Shown piece by piece: positions 1 to 10,943 of a DNA stretch of 64,000 nt. The notes beneath the pieces were generated by a model. That model ran no database searches, was not told the origin of the DNA, and saw only the letters and a list, made by a program, of their open reading frames with translations. Every line of letters starts with the position of its first letter. Within the stretch, counting starts at the first letter, position 1. The translations under genes were made by a program, and so were the position numbers. Origin of the DNA: Lineus longissimus (Eukaryota; Nemertea; Pilidiophora; Heteronemertea; Lineidae); assembly GCF_910592395.1 (NCBI RefSeq), contig NC_088312.1, positions 12,526,001-12,590,000 of the forward strand, given 5' to 3'.

Positions 1-14
1 TCACTTTGTCGGTC

Positions 15-83
15 GACCTTATAGACCTTGAAAATAGCCGCTGACCTTGAAAGTTGACCCTGACCTTAAGATTTGACCTTGAC
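15..83. repeat. TGACCTT-rich cluster (nuclear-receptor half-sites)
   Basis: Four TGACCTT motifs plus one TGACCCT lie within about 70 bases, two of them joined as TGACCTTGACCTT. On the minus strand these read AAGGTCA, and TCAAGGTCA is the extended half-site recognised by monomeric nuclear receptors of the ERR and FTZ-F1 types. The irregular spacing suggests a decayed TGACCT-type simple repeat as much as a designed enhancer. No gene is visible beside it. Confidence 0.4.
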
Positions 84-855
84 CTTTTGTTAGAATGCTT
101 GATTGGGACGCTTTCGACAGTGATACGAATCTAAGAAATGATGACGCCAATATCCTCCTAGCATTACCTGCCGCATCAACAATAGGGTCTTTCGCGTTAC
201 TCATGCAATTTCATCACGTGCTCATCACCGAGGAAAGATTGCTGGTAATACTTCCTCCATAGCTGTAATCTCCAATGGTTATGGATGACCACTGCTGACT
301 ACTCATGCCACAATAAGACTAGGCAAAAAAACCTTATCACTACATGTATTTGCCGTCCCCGCCAGCACTGATTCGCAACCTGTTCGACAGTTTCCGTTCT
401 TGTTCAAGCGAGGTAATACCCGACAATTTAAACCATACATGTTTTAAACAACAGCATCTTAGCCAAAGTTTTTGCATCTTATGGTTTAGGCTATACTACC
501 CAGGCTACGAGTAAAGGGAGTATAGATCATGATGAGGTTCTGGTTGAAGCCACAGCGGAATTCTTGTTACATTCGTGTATTGGGTACTATGAACGTTTTG
601 TCCTTTGCAGCTGTGCTGGTCCATCGATAAAACCCGTCACTCGCGTCAATTTCAGAAACAGGTCAGGACTAGAAACAATAATTGACTTTGCTTGGCCTAC
701 TGCGACAATGTCCATCCGAATGGCCTCATTTGTGCATAGGAAGTATAATCCTTTTCTGTCGCCATAAGCATACAAATGTGTATTAGATATCAGAAAATAT
801 ACAATGTACATTAGTTTCACCACTTCATTAGTTACGGCTTGATCGACACAGAGTC
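84..855. other. No gene recognised
   Basis: Mixed-composition DNA with only short chance reading frames on both strands. No splice-flanked exon, RNA gene or repeat was recognised. Confidence 0.6.
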
Positions 856-1426
856 GTGGCCGAAATATGACGTCATGATTATTGAACAACTTGGTATCAC
901 CAGAATCATTCTGCATTTATTCATCGTTGGTGTCGCCAGCCCATTGTCTGTCCAAATATGCTTTGATGTTGAATGGCAACGGCCAGCGTATTTTGGAGAC
1001 TGCATGCCTTGACTAATCAGAAATAGATCTCGGTAAAACTAGAAGGCGACATCGCTTATGTTTTTTCAAATCATGTATAAACATCAATGTAAGTCTGAGC
1101 AAGATCTGTCCCGGGGGTTGTCTAAACAGTACTGATCGGGTTGAGTATTAAAATTCAAAGGGGCGAGAAGTGCGAGCGATTTAGCGGGAGCGGGGTGATA
1201 CACGAGATTGCCACCATACGCCGCCACCTGTCGCTATGACTACACTATACATTGCACACCCGATAATATAAGCGATGTCGCCTTATACTCTTATTCACCG
1301 ATCTAAGTTTCGATGTTTATTTGGATACTAGACAAAATCGGTTGGCGACACCAAAGATGATCAAATACAGAAAGATTCTTGTGCCACCAAGTTGCTCAAT
1401 ATAAACCATGACGTCGTATTTCTGCC
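856..1426. mobile_element. Long inverted-repeat (fold-back) element
   Basis: The left arm (about 861-1059) and the reverse complement of the right arm (about 1268-1426) align along most of their length. Shared blocks include GAAATAYGACGTCATG, CAACTTGGT and GGTGTCGCCARCC, and an innermost perfect 17-bp block AAGGCGACATCGCTTAT (1043-1059 against 1268-1284). The central ~210 bases are not paired. There is no open frame of note, so this would be a non-autonomous DNA element or fold-back repeat. No convincing target-site duplication was found and the outer limits are approximate. Confidence 0.7.
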
Positions 1427-1461
1427 TCGGGCGATATGTGGTTCATGAGCGGTCGGCAATA

Positions 1462-1666
1462 GGGCTATTTACACGGGACTGAACCAGACCAGATCAGACC
1501 AGATCACATCGCTCACGACGGTATGAATGACTTAAGTATCGTATGACGTAAGTATGTACATCGAACCAGACCAGATCACACTCGTGCGCGTTTACACGGC
1601 AAACTAAAATGTAATCTCGACCGATCCGGATCGATTCAGATCGGTTTGGTCCCGTGTAAACGGCCC
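1462..1666. mobile_element. MITE with GGGC...TTTACACGG ends, copy 1
   Basis: A 205-bp element whose ends are inverted: it begins GGGCTATTTACACGGGAC and ends with the reverse complement of GGGCCGTTTACACGGGAC, a 16-of-18 match. Inside are tandem CCAGACCAGATC motifs and GATCCGGATCGATT-type palindromic stretches. TA flanks both ends, so a TA or TWA target duplication is possible, as in the PIF/Harbinger or Tc1/mariner groups; the family cannot be assigned. Related copies occur at 4595-4773 and 57339-57435. Confidence 0.75.
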
Positions 1667-4594
1667 TAATGCTAGGCTCCCGATCGCGCGTTTTCCGAAT
1701 AGGCGAAGTGAGTAGGCTCATGTTTAGATTCTCAATAGAATGAATACTGTTCAAGTAACAAAAGCTCAAGAGTGCCGTCTTGTCTTAGTCTACGATATTT
1801 CTATTCTCCAGCCGGGTCATATTGAACATCCAATATTGCTGCCTAAATACTTATCTCCATCTCATCTTGACCGCATCTTTTAAGATAACTAGATACATGG
1901 TCAGGTTACTGGACCATGATATGATAATCAATAAGATAACCCAATCCAATCCAATCAAAGGCCAATGTCGGATTCTTTCGTCTAATATTAATGACAAACG
2001 AAACAAGAGAGAAATTTGTAAGAAGGTTTCTGATTGGTAGTTAATTGCAAACACGGGTCGAACTGACCAATAAGGTTCAATATGCGATGGGAACGGTGTT
2101 ACAAAATGTCGTGATGGATTACGGTTGAGGAAGTCAGTATAGTTATGATAACAAGACGATGATTGTATAGCACATCGTCTTAGCGAAATACTGATTTGGG
2201 TTGTTGATTACTGGGGAAGTATGTGGCACTTTTGTTAAGTGAAGTGGCCAGCTCAGAATAAGCTTCTTATTTGGGAAGACAATCACCTTATAGATTTGAT
2301 CAATGGGGATCATCTCTAGAAAGAGTTGGCGATGACACAGGCGAAAAACTGGTTGCTGGAACTGAGTGGCAGATCAGCAGTGGACGGACGGACGCCGCAG
2401 AGAACGACAATACCCCAGCCATGCCGATTGCCGATGGGGTAAAGTCCAAACGAATCGCAAACCGTAATGGCATCCGACAGCGCGACGACGCATTTCTCAA
2501 CTTCACAATGACAACTCTCGCAATTATCCTTACAATTTTCTTTTTTCCCGCAAATCTCGGTTTGCAATAAATCATGATCCCTGGTGTGATCATAGACGCC
2601 ACTTGACAATTATCATCAATTTGAATGACTGCATATAAAAGATAGAATTGGGGTTTGGCTACGATTTTGTCTTAATGCCGCGAATACATGTAGGCCATGG
2701 AACCTGTTCAAAACCTCGTCCAAACCTTTTCTCGAAATCGGGGCTGGTGGATGATATATTTCTTAAGTTTATTTTTTACTTTACATGTATATGGCTCTAG
2801 TACTACCAGCCTAATGGTCACCGTGCGCGGCCTATCATTGTCACTATCGATTCCGTTGAATTCTTACTCTTAAAGCACGGACTGGAAATAATCGAAAACG
2901 TGCCAATTGCCATGATTACTGTCGTTTCACAGCTTTATGTCCAATCGTTTTCCAACTTTTCAGGCCGTGGGTTGAAGCTTGATAAGAAAAACCTGTCTGT
3001 TTCACAAAAAGCACCCCATGTACGAAGTAAATCTGATTTTACGCACGACCTTAATTGAGGACTGGTCCAGCAAAGAAAGAATCTCAAACCTTCGAAGAGG
3101 ACAATAAGAGAGCTGTTTTGGGTAGTGGTCGAAATCGTGGTGGACGAGGAGGCGAAAGACAATGTTTTTAAATGGCACTCAACTCTATACTTGACACGAA
3201 TTGGATTGTTCGTATGAACTAGCAGATTCAATTTAAATAAAATATTTCATGTTTGAAAATCGACATCGTCTTCTTCTTCGTCTTCACAGCGTTCGCTAGA
3301 CAATCTCTCTCGTTTTGTTGATGAATTCATTGTCATTCACAGCTGTTCCTGGTCTTCATAGAGCGGGTTATCAGCGCAAGTTCCTTTAGGCCAAATGTAC
3401 CCCTAACGTCGAAGATTATGACCCGCCATCCAGTCAGACTCTCGCGCCACATTTGGCCATAAGTTCTCAGTTTTAACAACTACAATTTATTCCTTCCTCT
3501 CCACTCGTTCGTTCAATGGACCAATGTTTTCAGCAAATTTCTATTTCCACTCGTATAAGCAAGAGAAGTTTTAACTAATTGCAGGAAAGCTTTGTAAGAA
3601 GATGATTTCCATCCTCCAACGCGCCACTTTATAGGACATGGGTCTACTGATCGGTTAAAGCCATGCTAAATTGTACATGTACATGTATCAGATTTTGTCA
3701 GCAAATTCGTGTTAAAACTTGTAGCTGACCTAAAAAAGGTATGGACGGTAGGTAATATAGATGGTAGACGCTATTAGGGAAATGCCATGCCAAGACCAAG
3801 TAATGTCTGCTCGCTCTCTCGCCTTCATATTACTTCCGAACCTTTGGCGCCAGACTTGTTATCGCTTATCATGCTCTTAATCATTTCGGTCGTCAGGGAA
3901 GCGAGCAAGCAGAAAATCAAGGACCTCAGCTACAGACTTGATTCCTTAGACTTTGCTCAAGCTGTTGTTGATCACCTCGATTGAGAGCAGGCGAATGGGA
4001 CTGAGTGGTATGAATTGTCTTGACCAGTTTATGAATTCCTGCGCTAGTCATATCTTCAGCGATATTGGGGGCAAAGATTCACTAGAAGAAACATTCGGAT
4101 TTCAAGAAAAAAGCATCGGGATGTCAACCTTGTTTCATGTAGTATTGGATTGAAAAGCAAGGTACATGTGCATGTACCAATCGATGGCAGTCTCACTCTC
4201 AATGTTAGAACTGCCGTCTTTGAATCCGAAATGTGCTGAAATCGCTCATCATCGTAACTATTGGTATTTTTTCTGACAGCCTGGAACCACAAATTACCTC
4301 TTCGTGTTTAACACCAATTCACCCAACTGCCATTTCTCTAAATACATCTGCCGTTGTTGAGACAACCGCTCAAAACGTTTACGGTGGCTGAGTTCTATTT
4401 TGTTTCATTAAGTGTAGTGGAGTCAAATGGATTTTTCATATGCATCATCAACTTAGACTGCGGGCAGAGCTCGTGGCTAAATCATCTCTGCATCAGACAG
4501 TGTAGTACCTTCGTACCACCTCTCGCCGGGGTAGACCAGCGACATTTTCCGTGTCTCCTTCATCAAGAAGACAATGAACCTTCGGAATTGTCTC
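1667..4594. other. No gene recognised
   Basis: About 2.9 kb with no frame over 100 codons and no recognisable protein. A perfect 8-bp-arm palindrome around GGTACATGTGCATGTACC sits at 4161-4178, one of many ACATGTA-type palindromes in the window. Confidence 0.55.
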
Positions 4595-4773
4595 GGGTCG
4601 TTCACACACGATCGAACCGACCGATTTAGATCGATCCGGATCGGTCGGATTGGTCTGCCGGGTAAACGCGCATGATGCGATCTGGTCTGGTCTGGTTCGA
4701 TGACCATACAGGTACTTAAATTTAAATGTACGTCGTAATGGTCTGGTGTGGTTTGGTACCGTGTAAACGACCC
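4595..4773. mobile_element. MITE with GGG...TTTACACGG ends, copy 2
   Basis: This 179-bp relative of the 1462-1666 element starts GGGTCGTTCACAC and ends with the reverse complement of GGGTCGTTTACACGG. It shares the internal GATCCGGATCGGT and TCTGGTCTGGTCTGGTTCGA motifs, arranged in the opposite order. It has no coding capacity. Confidence 0.7.
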
Positions 4774-4860
4774 TTATAGCAGAAATCATAATGTACGACT
4801 GCAAAGTAACATACTCAAACGAATCGAATGATATTCTTTCAGCCAGTAGGCCTGCTGACT

Positions 4861-5115
4861 TCCGTTTCGCTGGGAGGTCCCGGATGTTGCACAGGCACGT
4901 GATGATATCCGAAACAACAGATCAATAGCAATTGACCAGTCTCAACGAAACCCACAGAAAGAAACCGTAACAAACTGATGCCTGTGATCTTTTTCCGATT
5001 GTGTGTTTCTGTTAATTCGGAGCCGGTCGAGCGCTGTGATTCTTGTATCTTCAAGCACCTGCGATAACAACGCCACGAATCGTGGAATAACTGAAGCAAG
5101 ATGGCTGCCAGAGTA
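4861..5115 (+). promoter_or_regulatory. Possible promoter and first exon
   Basis: An ACTTCCG (ETS-type) motif at about 4859, a CACGTGA E-box near 4896, and AAGATGGCTGCC at 5098-5109 appear in order. The last is a YY1-type motif that often overlaps the start codon in animal genes. The ATG at 5101 is followed after four codons (M-A-A-R) by GTAAGC, a possible 5' splice site. No downstream exon was identified, so this is only a composition and motif argument. Confidence 0.2.
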
Positions 5116-5120
5116 AGCAG

Positions 5121-8100
5121 TTTCGTAACGACGTAGTAAATACGCGACTTCGCTGCAGTTAAGAATGCAAATGATATTCCGATATTATCTTGTAATTCTA
5201 CATAAGCAAGGTCAACGGCTAAATGTCCTTGTAGGGGTAATTTGATCAGTCACACAGACTAATCATCCAATCGCGATTGAATAAAAACTCGCAATATCAG
5301 AGAGGGCACATCTGATGGTGAGACAACGAGTTTAATTAAAAAGCTTTGAGGATATATAACGGCGCAGAGATTTCTTAATCTTCACCCCGGAGCGTTCATT
5401 AACAAGATGAGAAATCAATTTTGCTTTTATACGCTTTCCTGCTTGTTTATTGACCCCAACAAATGTTACAACGGCTCGCTAACGAAGTGTTATAGCCGGC
5501 GGGTAACAATCAATGGAGACTTCGAGAAGCCATTTTGCAAATAGTCTCACCCCAGACGACGTAGTGACAATGCGATCTATTTGTTGTGTATGTGAAAAAC
5601 AAGTAATTAGGTAGTTAGGGACGGGGCTATGTCAATACATCTGGTCGTCTGCCTAATGAAAGCAATGATCAGAAACTGAGCGCCGGAATCCGGCGTTCGA
5701 TTGACTGAAGAAGTCTGTACTAGGGTCATTAACACGTCTCGAGTGCTGTACCATAAGTGACCCGCAAACTATTAACTCAATTTACCTCTAGCACAGACTG
5801 ATATAATGAAAGGCGGCAAGAAGCAAACCTACGAGCGGTTTGACAATCATCCGTCGATGAGTGGTAAATATGGAAGCCATTCACCACAGAAGTGATGAGT
5901 AGATCGGGATGTCTCTGTCGACGAACATTTTATATTAGGTGACTTCTCCGTCAATTCGCCCTTTTCCGATGGAACATTTGACCAGAACTACCCAAAAATA
6001 GCTTCCTCTGATTGGCCGATTGCATATGAGATGCAGAATCCGGATTTTTTGATTTGACAATACTTTTAGGGCTAAAAAACGCCACTTTTGTAAATCCCTG
6101 AATGAAGCGTATCATGGGATAAAAGAGAGAATGTTTCAGTCTGGTAGTGTTCGTTAAAACAATCACGTAAACTGTTTACCATTTAGTATAACCGTGATGG
6201 GTTTTAAGCAGACGTGATTCGAATTCTACCGCAAGATAAAATACGCAGGGTCGATCGAAAGAAGTAATGACGATTGCTAGAAATCAACGTTCAGGGATTT
6301 CGGTAGAGCATTTTTAAAGGGACAACTTGGGCGTAGTTTTGAGGAGGCGAGAAGTGTGCCTACTCGCCGCATAGTGGCACACTAATGCTGGTCAATTAAA
6401 TTGATTTTCGCTTGTGTCTGCTGGAGATTTTGGACATGCCTTGCAATATGCAAGTTGGCTTTGGATGGATTCTATTCTACTCCACTGTTTATTGCATGCA
6501 AATGACCTTTCGGTGAACCCTTCGGAAAACTTGCGATTCTACTGGACGTCATTTTTTACGAAAAAACACCACTTGACTTCTCTCAGTTGGTACTTTGATA
6601 CCCGTAATATCAACATACACGCCAACCACACCAGTGGTGGTATTATCTAGCTGCTATGAGCGATAAAACAGTCATTCGTCTGCGAGTCAAACTCGGTAAT
6701 AGATTTTTGTTGCAGGGACCTGTGACAGCTACAGGTAACGAGCGATTTCGGTAGCGCGTGATCGTGACGCAGCCGAGGTTGAAACGACAAAAATCGTTCT
6801 TTTGATAACAAAACCATCCCCCGCCAGTTTACTGCTGTAGCGTAATGGGCACTGCTTTAGATAACTTAACGGCAGAGGCCAGTAACCCTAGTGACATTAC
6901 TGAACGCAAAGAATGGCGACCGATTTGTCACCGACTGATTCGTCCCATTAATCTACACATCCAAAGAGATATCAGGAATGATAATAAGACTACTGGTCTT
7001 TCATCAAAAATGCCTTGTGTCCGGTGCTGAACGGTGACAAGGACCGACACGACCCAGTCGTATCATTACTGTCAATGATTGCTGCTGCATTGTCCAATAC
7101 AGCGCGACCAGCTTCTCGATTAGCGGCCACTGCCGTATCAATGGTCGCGGACACGTTTGACCGCACCAATCTTGTGAAGAGGAGAGGACGATATCCTAAT
7201 ACTAGAGTGATTAATGGTCTTAGCAACTAATTCATCATAAGGTTTTGGTTACCAAGGCTTCCACACTTTCGAAATCTCCACAGGACTTTTCTGATAGTAG
7301 ACTAAATTAAAAATTATATACTTAAGACATTTCTCCTTGAACTGACCTCACAAATTTACTACTTGGACACGTCAGCCATTTTGATGAAAAAAATTTTCCG
7401 CCATGGACTGAGCAAACACATTTTCTTTCGATGATTGATGGCATATTCATTTACGATTTTTCACCTCTCATATTCAGTAAAAACATTGAACTGTTTGTCT
7501 GGGAAATGGTGGACTCGCTAATGACCTCAGAAAACAACATCTCATAACTACTGTGGTCATACAATTTGCTCATCTAGTTCTCAGCCGCCGCGTACGAAAA
7601 CGAATGCTTTTGTAGAATAATGGAAGTCGGAGGGAAAAAAATCAAATTCAACCCACTTTGATTGTAATGGTGCGTGTATGTACACAGGGCCTCGTTTTTA
7701 CGCCAGCGATCTTGATTTTTCCATCGAAATAAAGATGGTGCGTTCGAGTTACATTCCTCTATGATTCCAAAAAAACAAAGCCACGACCGAAAAGAGCAGG
7801 ATTTGAGGATTTTTGTGCGAACAACTCTTTAAATTTGAGGTGTGATAAAACTGAATCGGGTTGAGCTCAAATTTCGCCCCAAAGGTTTTTGCTTACTTTT
7901 TGGCACTACTCTCCCAGTCGGTCTTGATTTTGGTACACATTGTTAATTCCTTAGCATAATATATTTAGCGTGTGATGGAACAGTTCTGCTGCAGAAAAAT
8001 TAAAATTTAATGAAGTTTTGCCTTCAAGCGGGCATTATTAATCATAAAATCATGCGTTGGAAAAATATAAACAACGCTGGCCACGGCCATCCATGTGTGC

Positions 8101-8650
8101 CTGGAAATGTAACGCAACCACAATATTATTCCAGGCGAAATTGCAAAGGGTGTTATGCGTGACACTTCTGAAGTCTTGCAGGTTTATTGAAAGTCTGGAT
8201 TATTATTGAAATTGTGTTTTATTAATAAATAGCTGGTAAGGTGAGGTTTCTGAACGCGAAAAACAAGCCTTGTAGAAATTCATATCTGGGGGTTCGCGTT
8301 GGAATTAGGTACCTCACTGCTGTAGAATTCGAGATATTGGCAAAAAAGCGTAATTTTTGGAGGCCATTTTGAATTCCAAGATGGCCGCCATTATAGCGTC
8401 ACAAAAAATTGGCGACAGACGGTTTTTAACTTCTAAGGTCATTTCTGACAACTTCTAAAATTTCAACTACTGTACCCGAAAGACGCATATAAAGCAATTT
8501 TTGCGAACACAAGCCGACGGACTATAATACTGTGACAAGTCCACTTCAAAGGATTTTCTTCGTAAATTTAAAAAGGGCGGGTTTCGCAACCATTACGAAG
8601 AGCTACATTGTATACTAACGACAGAGTACGAAATGAAATGTAATTCATTG
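5121..8650. other. No gene recognised; minor palindromes
   Basis: About 3.5 kb without a recognisable gene. It holds a 15-bp palindrome CGCCGGAATCCGGCG (5681-5695) and a hairpin with perfect 8-bp arms AGTGTGCC/GGCACACT (6353-6383). A CCAAGATGGCCGCC motif near 8378 sits in AT-rich DNA whose style resembles decayed transposon. A frame at 7015-7230 resembles nothing known and lacks an ATG start. Confidence 0.5.
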
Positions 8651-8691
8651 ACGACAGTTATAAAAATTGAAACTGCCCGATGTTCATGTAG

Positions 8692-8961
8692 CAACGCCGT
8701 GTAATCCGTATCCATGGCATAGTCGAGTCAGGGAGTTTCGAGGGGGTTGACGCGCGAATTGGCAATAACTCGCTGTTTGAGGATCCTTTAGAACTTGCCC
8801 GGGTACGAACTACAGCGGCATCACAGCAGGTGTGTTCAAAACGGGGGTCTGGGGGCCCTCCCCGTGCGGATAATTGTGAAAGTACATTGTTTGCCATGAG
8901 ATGCGATTGGAGGGCAATTCTGATGTTCAAAAAGAAGTTCCGGAAGCGTATTTTCTTCGAA
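8692..8961 (+). pseudogene. Probable N-terminal part of LINE ORF1, out of frame
   Basis: Frame 1 is open for 90 codons here, between a TAG at 8689-8691 and a TGA at 8962-8964, and overlaps the start of the frame-3 ORF1 segment. A one-base loss between about 8880 and 8960 would join them. The encoded stretch is polar and Ser/Gly-rich with two cysteines (around codons 48 and 63), and lacks an ATG. The assignment rests on position and an open frame only; it could equally be chance open sequence in the 5' region. Confidence 0.35.
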
Positions 8962-9395
8962 TGATAACAAGGGAACAGTCCAACCTTGCGGTTCCACATC
9001 AATCAGTGTTGCGGCTGAGGGGTAGCAATTGCTCCTTGAACTCGAAAGGATCTGATGGTTTCACCTCAGTGAACAGACAGAAGGTGAATCGGAGAAAGGT
9101 GATCATGGGAAGCAGGTCAAAAACAGGATGTGCTCTTAAGGGAGCTCCTGAACCTAATAGAGATCTGTTCATCTTCAGGTTAGATCCGGATACAACGGAT
9201 GAGGAACTCCGGGACTACATAGTAGATAAGGATATTGCTGTAAAGGAGCTAGAACTAAAATCGAACGCGAATGCCAGTTTCAAGTCATATAGACTTAGTG
9301 TGCCGAAGTCGCAGTTTGCGAAGCTATTAGATGGGGACATGTGGCCAGAAGGTGTGGGTGTGAGAAAATTCTTTGTTCCTTCTAAACAACAGTGA
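8901..9395 (+). CDS. LINE ORF1 protein, C-terminal RRM-like part
   Basis: The frame gives 164 residues from the first ATG after an in-frame TGA at 8877-8879. The first ~80 residues are basic and low-complexity. Residues ~86-160 run from NRDLFIFRLDPDTTDEELR to WPEGVGVRKFF, the layout of the RRM-like nucleic-acid-binding domain found in ORF1 proteins of many LINEs. Such proteins coat the element RNA in cytoplasmic particles. The true N-terminus is probably missing or in another frame. The stop codon TGA (9393-9395) overlaps the ATG of ORF2 (9395-9397), giving TGATG, so the two products are likely translationally coupled. Confidence 0.75.
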   Translation: MRLEGNSDVQKEVPEAYFLRMITREQSNLAVPHQSVLRLRGSNCSLNSKGSDGFTSVNRQKVNRRKVIMGSRSKTGCALKGAPEPNRDLFIFRLDPDTTDEELRDYIVDKDIAVKELELKSNANASFKSYRLSVPKSQFAKLLDGDMWPEGVGVRKFFVPSKQQ

Positions 9396-10156
9396 TGTTG
9401 ATGTACGGACTTACTCTACTTCTGATCATGAGTATCATGAACTTAACTTCATATAATAGCTGTGGACTTGGGTCGGGACGAAAAGAATACATAAAGGACT
9501 TGTTACCTGACTGTACATTCTTATTGCTTCAGGAACATTGGATGTTTGATCAGCAGCTTGTTAAGTTAAAGGCGGACTTGGGCAAAGGTATCATGTTACA
9601 CGGGGTTTCCGGTATGGAGAATACTTCGTTGTTGAGCGGGCGTCCGTATGGAGGCGTGGCCATAGCTTGGCATGAGAACTTTAAAGGTGTTATTACACCA
9701 GTGGATTTTGATTCTAAAAGAGTTTGTGGAATTTCCATAGAAGTGGATGGGCTGGATAATTGTATTTTGTTGGTGAATATTTATATGCCTACTGATAGTG
9801 GCGGTCAACATAATATTCAAGAATTCCAGAACACTTTGATGGAAGTATCTGTTTTATTGCATGGTCAGGATACTCCTAATGTAATTGTTGGGGGCGACCT
9901 AAATACTGACCTAGGTAGACTTCACTCTCATCATAGGCAGGCACTTTTGGATTTTATGAGACAGGAAAACTTACATTTCGCGGTTAACCATAATGTATCG
10001 CGGGTTGATTTCACATATGAAAGCAAGTCAAATAGCAGTAGGTCGTTAATTGACCATTTCTTGGTTTCAGGAAGTATATTTGATCGTATTGAATCATATG
10101 GAGTGTTACATCAAGGTAACAATTTGTCTGACCACTCAGCTTACATCTTGGTTTGA
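9395..10156 (+). CDS. LINE endonuclease segment (APE type)
   Basis: Counting from the ATG at 9395, this 253-residue segment keeps the hallmarks of the exonuclease-endonuclease-phosphatase fold used by LINEs to nick DNA: N21 (YNSCGLG), E47 (LLQEHW), D168 and N170 (GGDLNTD), D220-H221 (LIDHFL) and S245-D246-H247 near the end. The ATG overlaps the ORF1 stop. An earlier in-frame GTG at 9392 is not needed. The frame ends at TGA 10154-10156 just after the SDH motif, where the next part of ORF2 continues in frame 1. In function it belongs with the reverse transcriptase segment downstream. Confidence 0.85.
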   Translation: MLMYGLTLLLIMSIMNLTSYNSCGLGSGRKEYIKDLLPDCTFLLLQEHWMFDQQLVKLKADLGKGIMLHGVSGMENTSLLSGRPYGGVAIAWHENFKGVITPVDFDSKRVCGISIEVDGLDNCILLVNIYMPTDSGGQHNIQEFQNTLMEVSVLLHGQDTPNVIVGGDLNTDLGRLHSHHRQALLDFMRQENLHFAVNHNVSRVDFTYESKSNSSRSLIDHFLVSGSIFDRIESYGVLHQGNNLSDHSAYILV

Positions 10157-10943
10157 ACATTTCTTGTAGTTCAAGAAAGGGCCATAGGCCTGATACTCGT
10201 AGTAATGAACCATGTTGGGATAAAGCTCAACCCAGGGACTTAGAAAATTACTGTCGTGTGTTGGAGGAATACTTGGGTGATATTGACATACCTCTGGGGG
10301 CTATCAATTGTAAAAATTATTTTTATAAAACACACCAATATGACATTGTGAATTTTCATGATGGTATAATAAAGGCTTGCATTAGCGCTGCCAATGCAGC
10401 TATTCCTAAAAAAAGTGCAAAAAAATTTGAGGGGGCAGGTATAGCAGATTGGAATGACGAAGTCAAGAATTTAAGGGAGAAAGCCATTTTCTGGCACACC
10501 ATCTGGGTTCAAAACGGGCGGCCACATAACGGTATAGTGGCCGACATTCGTCGTCGCACTAGAGCATCATATCATTATGCGGTTAGGAGGGTTAAAACTA
10601 ATAAGGATAAGGTAGCTGCGGATAAGTTGGCCACAAAAATGCAAGGAAAGAGTAGTAAAGATTTTTGGAATGATATCAGCAAAATCAATAGAGGAAATAG
10701 AGGGAATAACATCCCTAATACAATGGACAACGTAAATGGGCCAGAGGCCATTTGTAAGGTGTTTGCCGATAAATTTAAATACGTGTATAATTCGGTTTCG
10801 TATGATGATGATGAAATGGAGGCACTCATGCACGATATTGATACAGGTGTGCGTGATAAGTGTTGCAGAGGGCGTTGCTCTGAAGGGCACTCAATTTTAT
10901 TCGAAGATGTTGATAGGGGCATAAAAAAGCTAAAAAAGGGAAA
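10150..10943 (+). CDS. LINE ORF2 linker between endonuclease and RT
   Basis: Frame 1 is open from about 10150 to 11001 and joins the endonuclease to the polymerase. It is basic and charged, with segments such as WNDEVKNLREKAIFWHTIW and FWNDISKINRGNRG that match the usual linker pattern of CR1/Jockey-type ORF2 proteins ahead of the RT fingers. Meaningful sequence ends at about 10943; the last ~19 codons of the open frame are out-of-frame readthrough. There is no own start codon, so this is an internal piece of ORF2. Confidence 0.8.
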
